A DNA stretch of 64,000 nt. Origin: Mycteria americana (taxonomy: Eukaryota > Chordata > Aves > Ciconiiformes > Ciconiidae). The stretch's first letter is position 1. Every line of letters begins with the position of its first letter. Made by a program: the position numbers and the translations under genes. Location of the stretch: NCBI RefSeq assembly GCF_035582795.1, contig NC_134367.1:6806062-6870061 (forward strand), given 5' to 3'. Shown here piece after piece: positions 24,901 through 34,700 of this stretch. The notes under the pieces were generated by a model. The model was not told where the DNA came from and searched no databases. It saw only the letters and a list, made by a program, of their open reading frames with translations.

Positions 24901-26133
24901 GGACATACTAACATTTTAGTCTGGAGTATTCTTCAAACTAAGCTCTTCTCCCAAGTAACTAGCGATAGGACGAGAGGAAATGGCCTCAAGTTGCATCAGG
25001 AGAGGTTTAGATTGGATATTAGGAAAAATTTTTTTACTGAAAGGGTTGTCGAGCATTGGAACAGGCTGCCCAGGGAAGTGGTGGAGTCACCATCCCTGGA
25101 GGAGTTCAAAAAATGTGTAGACGTGGCACTTCGGGACATGGTTTAGTAGGCACGGAGGTGTTGGGTTGACGGTTGGACTAGATGATCTTAGAGGTCTTTT
25201 CCAACCTTAATGATTTTATGATTCTATAAAAGTGACAAGAAGCATTTGCTTACACATTTAAAGGTCACTTAAGCCTGCAAAATACCCTCCCTGCTTGGAC
25301 CTTAAATAGAGTGCTGTCTATTAGTGATGCAAATGTTACAGAAATCTTAAAAAACACCTTTTCAGAAGGCCACCTTAAAACTCAACTTCCAAATTAGCAC
25401 CCCTGCCCACACAAAAAACGCTACTGTCCAGGTTAACACATTCACAGCAAACAGTTACAGCTTTTGATCGTCAAAATAAAGACCAGCACCTCTACATCAG
25501 CGACACTAACCACACATCTGACACTTAAGCAACTCTTCAATGACTGCAACTAGACTTCAGATTTCAATTCCAACAGTATTCTTGCCCACCATTATCACAA
25601 TAAAAATGGTATGAACATAACTGGCTGGCTGTTCAGCGTGATGGGAGAAAAAAAACCTAAAGTGAACTACAATAGCTGGCAATAATCAAATAGCCAACAC
25701 AGGCTTTCTTTTTATCAAAGGTCCCCATCTGGTTTCAGTTTACTGTTTGAGTTAGAAATATAATTCCTCCACTATGGCTTTAGCATCTTGACGAAAGGCA
25801 AGATCTGTAACATTCAGTTGTCATCTATCTAGAACGCCATTCATCCTTGATAATGCTGTTAGATTATCTTACTTCTTGTAAGGACTACAGGATATTTGGC
25901 AATGTTAGTCAACAACAGACAGATTTGCTCACTTTTCATTTCAGAAAGTTAATCCAGGCTTTTGACAGAGCTAGCAAAAAGAACAAAGAAGTGTTCCTGC
26001 AAGCACTCCTTGCTCAAGGCTGATATCCTACTGGCATCAGTGCTGCCAACACCACTTCAGTTAAGGAACAAAGCCTATAAAGTTTCGATACTCGAGTATT
26101 TTCTTCAGAGAATTTTACTGCTATAGCTCCTAC
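21999..26133 (-). other. ENPP5: ENPP5 intron 2
   Basis: This intron of about 4.1 kb has donor GTAGGA at 26133 and acceptor ttgaag at 22004-21999. It contains one CR1 LINE 3' fragment (24953-25227). The remainder is AT-rich, with no exon or other element I can support. Confidence 0.85.
24953..25227 (+). mobile_element. CR1 LINE, 5'-truncated 3' end
   Basis: The stretch matches the well-known avian CR1 3' terminus: AGCGATAGGACGAGAGGAAA, then GGCTGCCCAGGGAAGTGGT, GGACATGGTTTAGT, and TTGGACTAGATGATCTTAGA. It ends in the family's short tandem tail (ATGATTTTATGATTCTAT). It is oriented opposite to ENPP5 within the intron and has no coding capacity. Confidence 0.93.
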
Positions 26134-26956
26134 CTTCTTTTGGCAAAATAGCTACTGCAGGAGAATGGTCAATGACTTTATAGAGCTCTCTATTCACATA
26201 CTGATCAAGCTCAATGAGCCTTTCTGAGGAGGACTGTGACATTCCATGATCACTTGTGATTATGACATTTATCACATCCCACAGCTTCGCTTTCTTCAGT
26301 TCAGACATAAGATATCCCAGCTTTTTGTCAATATCACTAATTATTGGTCCCATAAGTGGGTTTTCTGGGCCCAGAATATGGCCCATCTCATCAGGCTGTT
26401 CCCAATATAGGAGACCAAAGTTTATGGGTTCTTCTGATGTAAACCAGCCAATAAGCCTAGCAACTCTATCTTCAAAGGAAACAGATTCATTGTAGGGCAT
26501 ATAATATGTAGGAAAGACTCCATGTATTTTCACATCTGTTCCAGGCCACATAGCTGCTCCAGTTTTATGTCCTTCCCCCTGGTTCGTTATCCATATTGGG
26601 CTGGCTTCTTCCCAGAACTTGGAGTTATGGATATCCATTTTGTTCAAAGAGAAAGTTTCATTCAGAATAGGATCATACATCTCATTAGCAACTATACCGT
26701 GGCTTTCTGCATAGAGACCAGTCACCATCGTATAATGATTAGGATACGTTTTCGTTATAAACACATTAGTGACCTGTTTGACATGAACACCATTCTCCAT
26801 GGCATAATGAAAATTGGGAGTTGAGACTTTATAGATGTAATCCCATCGAAATCCATCAAAAGATACCAGCAACACTCTGGGCTGGGCTGGCTGGAGAGAC
26901 AATGCTCTTGGAAGAAATAGTAAGAAAATTGCCAGGACTTGCCAATAACAGTTCAT
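26134..26956 (-). CDS. ENPP5: ENPP5 coding exon 1: signal peptide and most of the phosphodiesterase domain
   Basis: ENPP5 is a type I membrane member of the NPP family and a close paralogue of ENPP4. It does not hydrolyse ATP efficiently, and NAD has been reported as a substrate. The CDS joins 26956-26134, 21998-21822 and 20433-20063 (456 residues). The start at 26956 gives a clean signal peptide (MNCYWQVLAIFLLFLPRALS) just before LQP, as in human; the longer in-frame start at 26995 would put charged residues in front and is also less likely by position. Active-site residues are visible: D34 in SFDGF, T70 in KTYPNH, D189 and H193 in EQPDEMGHILGP, and D236-H237 in ITSDHGM. The exon contributes 823 nt, exactly as ENPP4 coding exon 1 does, and ends GAAG|GTAGGA. 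Confidence 0.97.
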
Positions 26957-26958
26957 GG

Positions 26959-27003
26959 CTATTCTGGAAGGTAGTCGTCCCCTCTTCTGAGGCAAGATGG
27001 CAT
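26959..27003 (-). other. Upstream ORF of ENPP5 (14 codons)
   Basis: Directly after the acceptor (ctgctcaacag) the exon starts with ATG. This opens a 14-codon frame ending TAG only two bases before the ENPP5 start codon. If the first exon is spliced here, scanning ribosomes would meet this ATG first. Initiation context for the main ATG has G at -3. This could dampen translation or allow reinitiation. Confidence 0.55.
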
Positions 27004-27395
27004 CTGTTGAGCAGAGACAGAAGATTTGTTTGTTAAAGTCATAACTTAGTTTTAAGAATGAGTAGCTAAAATATTCCCTAGGTATTTATACCGCCTGCCT
27101 TACTAACACTGAGCACTCCAAGCATAGGAACAAGACTCTTACCTATCAGTTATACTGATATCCCAGTTTCAGAGATGAGAAGTGAGACACTACAATTTGT
27201 TGAATGAAACAGTTCACAAAGCAACTTCTTTATCCAACACCACTGCCCAATCTCTTCCTTTTTTCTTCCTGCTCCCAATACACAGGAACTCCTGCTCTTG
27301 CAATTTGGCAAGTTTTCAAGTATTTTCAAAGTTGTAAGAAACTGTCCCTAGAGAAAGCTTCTGCTTGTTAAGATGTAAACAGGGGCAGTTCTCAC
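27004..27395 (-). other. ENPP5: ENPP5 intron 1 (inferred)
   Basis: This short candidate intron runs from a strong donor (AAG|GTGAGA, GT at 27395-27394) to the acceptor at 27005-27004. It holds no recognised element. Confidence 0.5.
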
Positions 27396-27620
27396 CTTGA
27401 GAACAACAACGTCCGCCTCCACCAGAACTTTATAACCCTCATTAAAATCGCTGGAGCGTTACTTCTCTTTTCTGCGCATGCGTGGCACAGACACGCTAGC
27501 ATCACATGGCAGAGCAGCGAATGGGAGCAGGAAGTACACACTGGAACTGGAGGACTCTGCGCCTGCACAGCTCCCATCAGGGAGGGGGGACCAGCTAGAA
27601 ACCATCACAGCTTCTCAGCC
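27396..27620 (-). promoter_or_regulatory. ENPP5: Candidate ENPP5 promoter and 5'-untranslated exon
   Basis: On the minus strand this short segment carries an NRF1-like palindrome (TGCGCATGCGTG on the plus strand, 27472-27483) and a second GCAGGCGCAG-like site. It leads to a strong splice donor after 27396, and a splice to 27003 would join it to the ENPP5 coding exon. It is GC-richer than its surroundings but not a full CpG island. The transcription start cannot be fixed. Confidence 0.5.
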
Positions 27621-29151
27621 CCAACACTTGGTGTGGGATTACTAAATGTGCCGAGTACAATTTCTAGCAGAGAAATTAGCAAATAAGCTTTGAATTTCAG
27701 ATACAGCAGCATATCCATTAAAAGGTTTTGCTGCTTAAAAGGTGTCAGATCAAGAGTTAGACAAACAAAGAGCAGGAACATCAGTTTCCCAACATTTTAT
27801 CACATCTCTAACCTGATCACAGCTTCCCTATGTAACGGAGCTCTTACTGATCAAGTAATTCTGATGCTTACTACCAAAGGTCACTTCTAGCGTACAGACA
27901 GCTTTACGAACAAGAATGTGCCATTTAAGTTCTTCTAACTAACCACTTAGGTCTCTGAATGGATTGGAAAGAGGTGGTTGAAAGATTCAGTGGTACAGTT
28001 GTGAGTCACTGGAAATACTACATCTTTCAAGCAAGCATCATCTGTCCTTTCCAGTCAAGTGCCACTGCTACCTGAGTGCGAGCAGCATGAAGTATGCAAG
28101 ACAGAAGAAATATAACACAAATCCCGCCCATGAAGTGCATGAGATGGTGACCGCTACACACTGTACCCTAAAGCATTTGCTCCCTAGATAAACAGTCAGC
28201 ACTAATTCTGATCATATGACTCAACGATATTGACTATTCCTAACTATGACTGGCACTCCTTATCTAATAGCATGACATAATATGACACAATTTCATATTG
28301 TATTGCATCATGCTCCCCAGCCCCAGTTTCCCTCTGCCCTTCCCAAACACTTTGTTGTTCAAAACTCAGTTATCTAACTCAAAGTAAGGTCCCTGTAAGA
28401 ACCCTCACACCGGATTTCCCTATCCATAACTGACCTAAAATTTCATGCCAATATTCCCCACTTCTGGCTCAACAGCATCATTTAACCACAAGGCCAGACA
28501 CTGTTCAATCCAATCCTGCACTTGGACTGTACTGATACTCCACATAGTTCCCTTTAGGCTCCCATTTTTCAGCAATCCTCTGGAGCAAGTCACTACTGAA
28601 ATTCAGCTGGAAGACAGTGATTGTGTAATCAGCAAATCCATATTAATATCCAGAATACACAAATATCCTAAAATAGTTAATATAAAAAGTTATAGCACAA
28701 CAAGCATCCAAATACCACTGCAATGATGGAACAGGATTTGTCATTTTGGTAGAACACAAGGTATCTTCCATGGGAAATTTTCCTACTCCAATTCCCCAGC
28801 TAAATCTCTCATATATATATTTACACTGGAAAACAGCATAGGCACTGTTGACTTGCAGGTACTCAAATGTTACACCGAACTTGCCTATCTCCCAAAATTA
28901 AAATCCAGGCCTAGAGCACTGCTATGAATGAACTGACACTTCAGAGGCATAACTCCCCTTTCAGCAAACACCACAGACCCAAAGGCTGCAGAATCGCTCA
29001 GTTTCACCCAATGTGGGATTTCTTTCAGCTGAACCTCAAGGAAGACAGGGAGAACATGCTGTTGTGTCCATCTGAAACCCATCCACCAAATTAAGTGTAG
29101 CCCATGGCTGAGTCATACCTTTCCCCTTCTGGGGAGTGACAAGTAAGAATT
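27621..29151. other. Non-coding DNA between the two ENPP5 promoter candidates
   Basis: This is AT-rich. The open frames (for example 27690-27890, 28445-28726) are short, with no recognisable protein features. If the upstream CpG island starts ENPP5 transcripts, this is intron. Nothing else was seen. Confidence 0.4.
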
Positions 29152-29526
29152 TCACAGAATCACAGAATCATATAGGTTGGAAAAGACCTTTAAGATCATC
29201 GAGTCCAACCATAAACCTAACACTACCAAAACCACCACTACACCATGTCTCTAAGCACCTCATCCAAACGTCCTTTAAATACCTCCAGGGATGGCAACTC
29301 AACCACTTCCCTGGGCAGCCTGTTCCAATGCTTGATAACCCTCTCGGTGAAGAAAAATTTCCTAATATCCAGTCTAAACCTCCCCTGGCACAACTTGAGG
29401 CCGTTTCCTCTTGTCCTATCACTTGTTACCTGGGAGAAGAGACCGACCCCCACCTCTCTACACCCTCCTTTCAGGTAGTTGTAGAGAGCGATAAGGTCTC
29501 CCCTCAGCCTCCTTTTCTCCAGGCTC
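29152..29526 (-). mobile_element. CR1 LINE, 5'-truncated 3' end
   Basis: Read on the plus strand, the stretch starts TCACAGAATCACAGAATCAT then AGGTTGGAAAAGACCTTTAA. It continues through CCTGGGCAGCCTGTTCCAAT to GATAAGGTCTCCCCTCAGCC. This is the reverse complement of the avian CR1 3' terminus. The overlapping open frames on both strands (29136-29612, 29168-29422, 29238-29453) derive from the element and from chance. The regular tail and low damage suggest a comparatively young copy. Confidence 0.95.
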
Positions 29527-29939
29527 CTTTTCTCCTGGCTTTAAGCCCTCTCAAAGGAAACCAGGTCTTTACTTCCGAATTTTACACAGTTAACGATGTC
29601 AACACCACCTAACCCTGTAATTGCACATTTTTAATAAATAGTGTTTGGGGTTTTTTTCAAGGCCTTCCTATACTGGTCTTCACTGGATACATCCTGAGCA
29701 CACCTACTCATGCGGGTCTCTCCAGAAACCCAGCACCACAAACCTCGGCTCCGGGGTCCTGAAGGGGCTCTGGCGGGACGAAGGCATCTGGCTGCCCAGG
29801 GCAGGGAGCTGCCACACAGGCACACGGCAGGCAGCCAGGGAAGTGCCCAGGGACCCGTTCGGCAGGCAGAGGAGCCCAGCACACAGGCGAATGGCAAGGG
29901 CAGGCCGGCATTCCCCTACACAGCGGCCTCCAACCGCGG
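29527..29939. other. Flank of the CpG island, no gene seen
   Basis: GC content rises towards the island. Long overlapping frames occur on both strands here but are typical of GC-rich non-coding DNA; none has a recognisable domain. Confidence 0.4.
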
Positions 29940-30650
29940 CTCGCCACCTCTGTGAAAGGTTTACTTCACCCTGACAGGCCAACCACGCGAAGCAAAACCC
30001 GGCCTCAAGAAACCCACGCTCCCACACGCCAGAGACCACCTCGACACCCAGGGCAGCCCCCACGAGGCCCACTCAGACCTAACGAACCGGCCCCCCGGCC
30101 CCGGAGCCCTCGCTCCGGGATGCCCCAGCTCCCGCCGCCCCGCGGGCGGGTACGGCAGGAGCGAGGCCGCGGGGAGCCCCTCTCAGCCCGGCCGCGGGGA
30201 GCCCGTTACCTGCAGCGGCCCCGCAGCGCAGGCGGAACAACAACCCTCTCCCCGCCTTACCGGGCGGCGGCGACAGCGCCCGCACGTAGCAGCCGCCCGC
30301 CCTCTCCCGCCCCGCTGGGAGTGGCCAGCGGCGCTGTCAGTCAGCGCCGGATAACGGTCACGCTGCGGTGAGGGGAGGCGGGGCGGCCGCGGCCGGTCTC
30401 CTCAGGCAGCGGGCGCGGTACTCGGCTGTGCGAACGCTGCGGGCGGTGGTTAACGCTTCCCGGGTGCCCCCGAGAAGGGCCCGGGCGGGGAGACGGCTCC
30501 TGGGGGGCACCGGGCCTCCCCGGCGTTGGAGGCGGCCCAGGGCAGGGCGGGTTTCTGCCGCTTTGAGGAGCGCAGCGGTTTTGCGGGAGCGGGGGGTTGG
30601 CCATACGGCGCCTGTGCGGGTCTGAAGCCGGGCAAGTGGCAAGGGTGTCG
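29940..30650. promoter_or_regulatory. CpG island, candidate alternative ENPP5 promoter or bidirectional promoter
   Basis: This is a dense CpG island between ENPP5 and RCAN2. On the minus strand two good donors occur: CCCG|GTAAGG after 30261 and CTGCAG|GTAACG after 30210. Either could splice to the ENPP5 acceptor at 27003. On the plus strand a possible donor (GCG|GTGAGG) follows 30367, so an outward non-coding transcript is possible. A perfect inverted repeat GGCGCTG-TCAGT-CAGCGCC lies at 30330-30348, with E2F-like GGCGC halves. No TATA box was seen. Confidence 0.6.
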
Positions 30651-30779
30651 TTGCGTGCCGTGAATTGCTTTAAATAGACAAGAAATAGGGCCCAGGCTGG
30701 GCTAGCTGTGCTTTGACCTGACTGTAAAGGCAAGGAGCAAAATTCACGTTCTGGATATCTGCGAGTGCTGCTTCAGTTT

Positions 30780-30802
30780 AAAAAAAAAAAAAAAAAAAAA
30801 AA
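30780..30802. repeat. Poly(A) run, 23 bp
   Basis: An uninterrupted A run lies just beyond the CpG island. No retroposed body is recognisable upstream of it. Confidence 0.85.
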
Positions 30803-31658
30803 GGATTGTGGTTCAGGTGTTTCTCTATCTGCCTTTTTTCTCCTCTCGTGTTCTGAGGCAATAAATTTTCCATTTTCATCACACTTTCCCGTATTGTGAT
30901 GTTCAAGACCCATAGCTGTGCCCTGGAATGGAGAGGAAAATCAGTTTATCCCTCCTCATCTCTCTAGAAACTGAACTGCTGAAGGGCACAGAAGTCCGAG
31001 TTGGGTTTCCCACCTTTACGAGCTGGGGATCTGCGCTGTAGAGAGGTCCAAAGCCCACGCCTGGCGTACGTACACAAACCTTACCCCACCTCGTAGCAGT
31101 GTAGAAAACCATTATACTTTCACTAGTGCATAGGTACTTATTAGTTGCTTTATGGCTGGCACTGCCTAACTTAAACGTCCTTCAGGTGCAAACAAGCATT
31201 ACAATGTAAAGAAAACATAACTTGTGGGTTTGGGGTTTTTTTTTTGCCCTAATCCATACAGGATGAACATGCTTTCATGTTGATGGCAACCTGCTGGAGG
31301 CTTCACACCTCCGACACAGTACATTATTGGTAAGTAGGTAGAAAAGGGTTACATATAACCCATGTACAGGCTGTAATCCAGGTAAGATTCTGGCTCCCTC
31401 CCCTCCTTTTTGTGTAAAGTTACAGCTTGGCTTTACAAGCTCGAGATCACTGAGCTGGCCCAGCTCATGCAGCGAGGGGCTCGCTCAAGCCAGGGGCAGT
31501 GGCAATGTCTGGTCATCGTATCTAAATTTTTTAAGCAAGAGTGATACCTTCCTCCCCCTCCCCCTGTCTCTACAAATTATAGTAGGGGACAAGGCTCTTT
31601 TAATTGTTTTCTTAATGTCGTTTTTTTCCTCCTAATTACTGTTGTTCCGTTAGAGATA
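30803..31658. other. Intergenic DNA, no gene recognised
   Basis: Mixed AT-rich sequence with only short open frames on both strands. I see no splice or domain evidence. Confidence 0.4.
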
Positions 31659-31711
31659 CGAGACTCAATGATCTTAAAGGTCTTTTCCAACCTATACGAT
31701 TCTGTGATTCT
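31659..31711 (+). mobile_element. CR1 LINE tail fragment (about 50 bp)
   Basis: ACTCAATGATCTTAAAGGTC, then TTTTCCAACCTATACGATTC and TGTGATTCT match the last bases of CR1, including the 8-bp tail repeats. The upstream body is absent, as is common in strongly 5'-truncated copies. Confidence 0.85.
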
Positions 31712-34700
31712 GAGACTGAGACTAGTACAAAACTGGAAATATATATTGCTGCTGTGATCAGTAGAAGCTGTGTGGATGTGGCTTTTGTACACAGGAAACT
31801 GAACTAGACCACACCTATAGCACCAAGTTCATCACCTGATTCCTGACAGTGGCCGACACCAGAAGCTTTGGAGAAAAGGGTAGAAAGAGAAAAGCCGTTA
31901 TAAAATTGCATCTGTGTGTACTGAAATTTCTAGCTGGGTGCCCTTCAACAGCAATAGTTACTCTCATGAGCTAGGAAAAATAGTACTCACGTTTCCTGTT
32001 GGTTCAACTTTAATTTTGGCCTCTCATCACTCAGATCCAGAGGTCTGGGGAACTACGATAGTGACCTGCACGCTGCTGCAGTGGCTAGAATTAGCCACTA
32101 GAGGGTACAGGTGTATACGGATTTAAGGCACTGTTCTGGATAGCTGGAAATGATAATATTTGTCTTGGATGTAAGAAAGGGCTCAGCTGCTTAAAACTGT
32201 TATAAAATGAAAACAAAGCATGGACAAGGCATTTGCTAATTCCACCAAAATGTTTAATACCATAATAGATTTTCACTGAAGTACAGAGCTAATGTGAATA
32301 TTTGTACAAAATATGTGGTTAAAAATAGTATTGATTTATAGTATATACAGATATGTCACATCTGCGTCAGAAATGCAGACACTTGAATGAAGACATGAGT
32401 AATGTTTTTAAATCTACAACAACATACATGAAATACTTCTGCAGCTACCCACAGTAGGACAACTTGCCAAATCGACACGTACGGAGCCGTCAGTCATTAC
32501 AGAGGGCATTTCTTTCAGAAGTTTCTGAACAAGAACTCTGCTCTAAAATGGATTCAAAACATTTACCTTCATTAACCCAACAGCGAAGAGAACACATCTG
32601 TGTGACACTAATGTAGACACAAATTTCTCATACTAGATAAATGGCCAATTGCAATAATTTGTTAAAACAAGGCTGATTTTCTGGTGTGTAATAATAGAGA
32701 AGTTTAATCCTTCTTGCTGGAAACTCTTACTGAAGTGGGTGAGGAAGCCCCTGACTCAGGGATAGCAAATGGGCCCTTCTTAATACAGCTCTCATTTACA
32801 TGGATTTAAATCCTGAAGTGTGTCTTAAGGTCCTGAATAGCTTCATTTTTCATTAACTTTGAGGCTGCTCACACTTCACAGCTTTCCCAGCCTTACTCCA
32901 GCAAGAATCTCACTAACAAATGCCCCAGATTCTAGGCTTCGTAGCTACTGCATCGGTACGCAATCCTACGTTAAAAGAAACCATGATGACTCTTACTGTA
33001 CCCCAGAAGCTCTGTGTAGCGACTGAACAAATTGACAAAAGGGGAGAGATGAACTAAGGCTTTTTTTTAATGCTTTTTGAGCATCTCTGCAGTGGAGGCA
33101 TTCGGGGTTCTTGCCCTTCCATCAGGAGTGCTGCTGCTGTTCTACCTCCAACAGTGCAGGCTCCCCTCCCCTCCAAGCCAAAGCAAACATACTCGACACT
33201 TCAAATAGACATGTGGGAAAGAGCTTTTACAACACTTCCTCCGTTGTAATTTTACCCGAATGCCGCAGTCTACATGTATTTAAAAAAAGAGCACAGCTCA
33301 CATTAGGAAAAACATCTCCTTTTAAGAGGAGCCTAGAATATCTGAAAGCTGCTGTACTCCCCCCAGAAGGTGTGCTAAAACAGGAAAAGCAATGTTTGAT
33401 TTGGGGTTTTTTGGTTTTTTTTTTTGCTAGCATAGTTATTCCAAAGCATTGCATGAGGAGGAGTATAAGCAAAGGTCTGTGTGGGACTTTAATCCATACC
33501 TGGTTTTGTTTTTTGGTAAAACAGAACTAAATACGATTTCTTGGGCAGAGGGGAATCAAAGAAATGCAAAAGTCTTAAATTTGTACATGAGAGACAGTCT
33601 TAAGTGGCTAAATGTTTAGTGGTAAATGTTTACCACTAAAGAAGGAACAAAAATAAATTTAGTAAAGGTTCTTTAGAGGATGCAATCTGAAAGCACTGTA
33701 ACTTTAATCAGGATATCTACAATAAGCTACGTAAATCCCCTCTTCCATAGAAAGCTTGTTCCAGCTCCCCAGATCCATGACAGATACTGCCTTCACTTCA
33801 AGCAAGCTGTTCCAGTAAGTCCATCTGTAACACCACTGAACTGACTACAGATTTCATCATCGGGCAGTAAAATACCAAACAACCCAAGCCCTCTGAGGTG
33901 CTGAATCCATTTGAAGAAGCTGGGCCGATCATCAGGGAGCGAGTCGGTAACTACAGACCCAGTTGCAGAGGTGGAGTCTGCTCTGCACTTTCCAACACAT
34001 CCTTCTTCAATCACCATCTCCATTGCTTTGACTGTAACTCTTTAGGGCAACCAAGGCTGCACAAGGAACAGCAATAGCCAGACTATCAGTAATGAAGTAC
34101 AGCGAGCTTCAGCTGCAAGTAACCAAGGCAGGAGCCGAGGAAGCCTCAGGCCCCTGCTGCAGCTGGGAGAAATATTCTTCACTCCCATTATTCACTATCA
34201 CGCAGGGTTAGGTTGCACATGATCACTTGCACGCACAAATGCCCAGTATAAATAAATATTGCCTATGTGTGTGCAAATTCAGTGTGTACTGAAGTTACAC
34301 GCATACAGACAGTCACGTCCTCAACCAAAGACCAGTTTGAGATCCCCCGGGACATACAGCTCCCTACCATTTACCATGGAAGCCTTGAAGCTATTTCCAG
34401 GTGCTGTGTCCAGTGCCAAGCAAGACGGAAGAGCCACAATCAGTGTCTTGGTAATGCAACATTTCAATCGGATCAGATGAAGAACCTCACTGGAGTTGGG
34501 AAAGCTCATTTGTTGCTCAACAGTGAAGAAGAGATCAGGCCTCCTATAGTGCATTTTCCCTCTAAAGTACTCCGTAAGATGACTATTACTACTTTTTCTA
34601 ACCAAAACACAGAGGTTAAAGCCTGTCTTTTCAAAAGGAATCGGTGAGCTCAGAGCGTACATTGCCAAGGAGACTTCTTAAGCGGATCTAATTTTCAGAA

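Noticed and set aside
26957-26995. ENPP5 start 13 codons upstream of the chosen ATG
   Set aside because: It would put a basic MPQKRGRLPSR segment ahead of the signal peptide and is not matched by the human protein; the ATG at 26956 fits better.
33111-33530. Plus-strand frame of 139 codons in the ENPP5-RCAN2 interval
   Set aside because: No recognisable domain or splice context, an antisense frame of similar length, and a low-complexity region (QCLIWGFLVFFF) produced by a T-run.
34267-34647. Plus-strand frame of 126 codons, with a 115-codon antisense frame
   Set aside because: Both strands are open over the same bases and neither resembles a known protein; consistent with chance.
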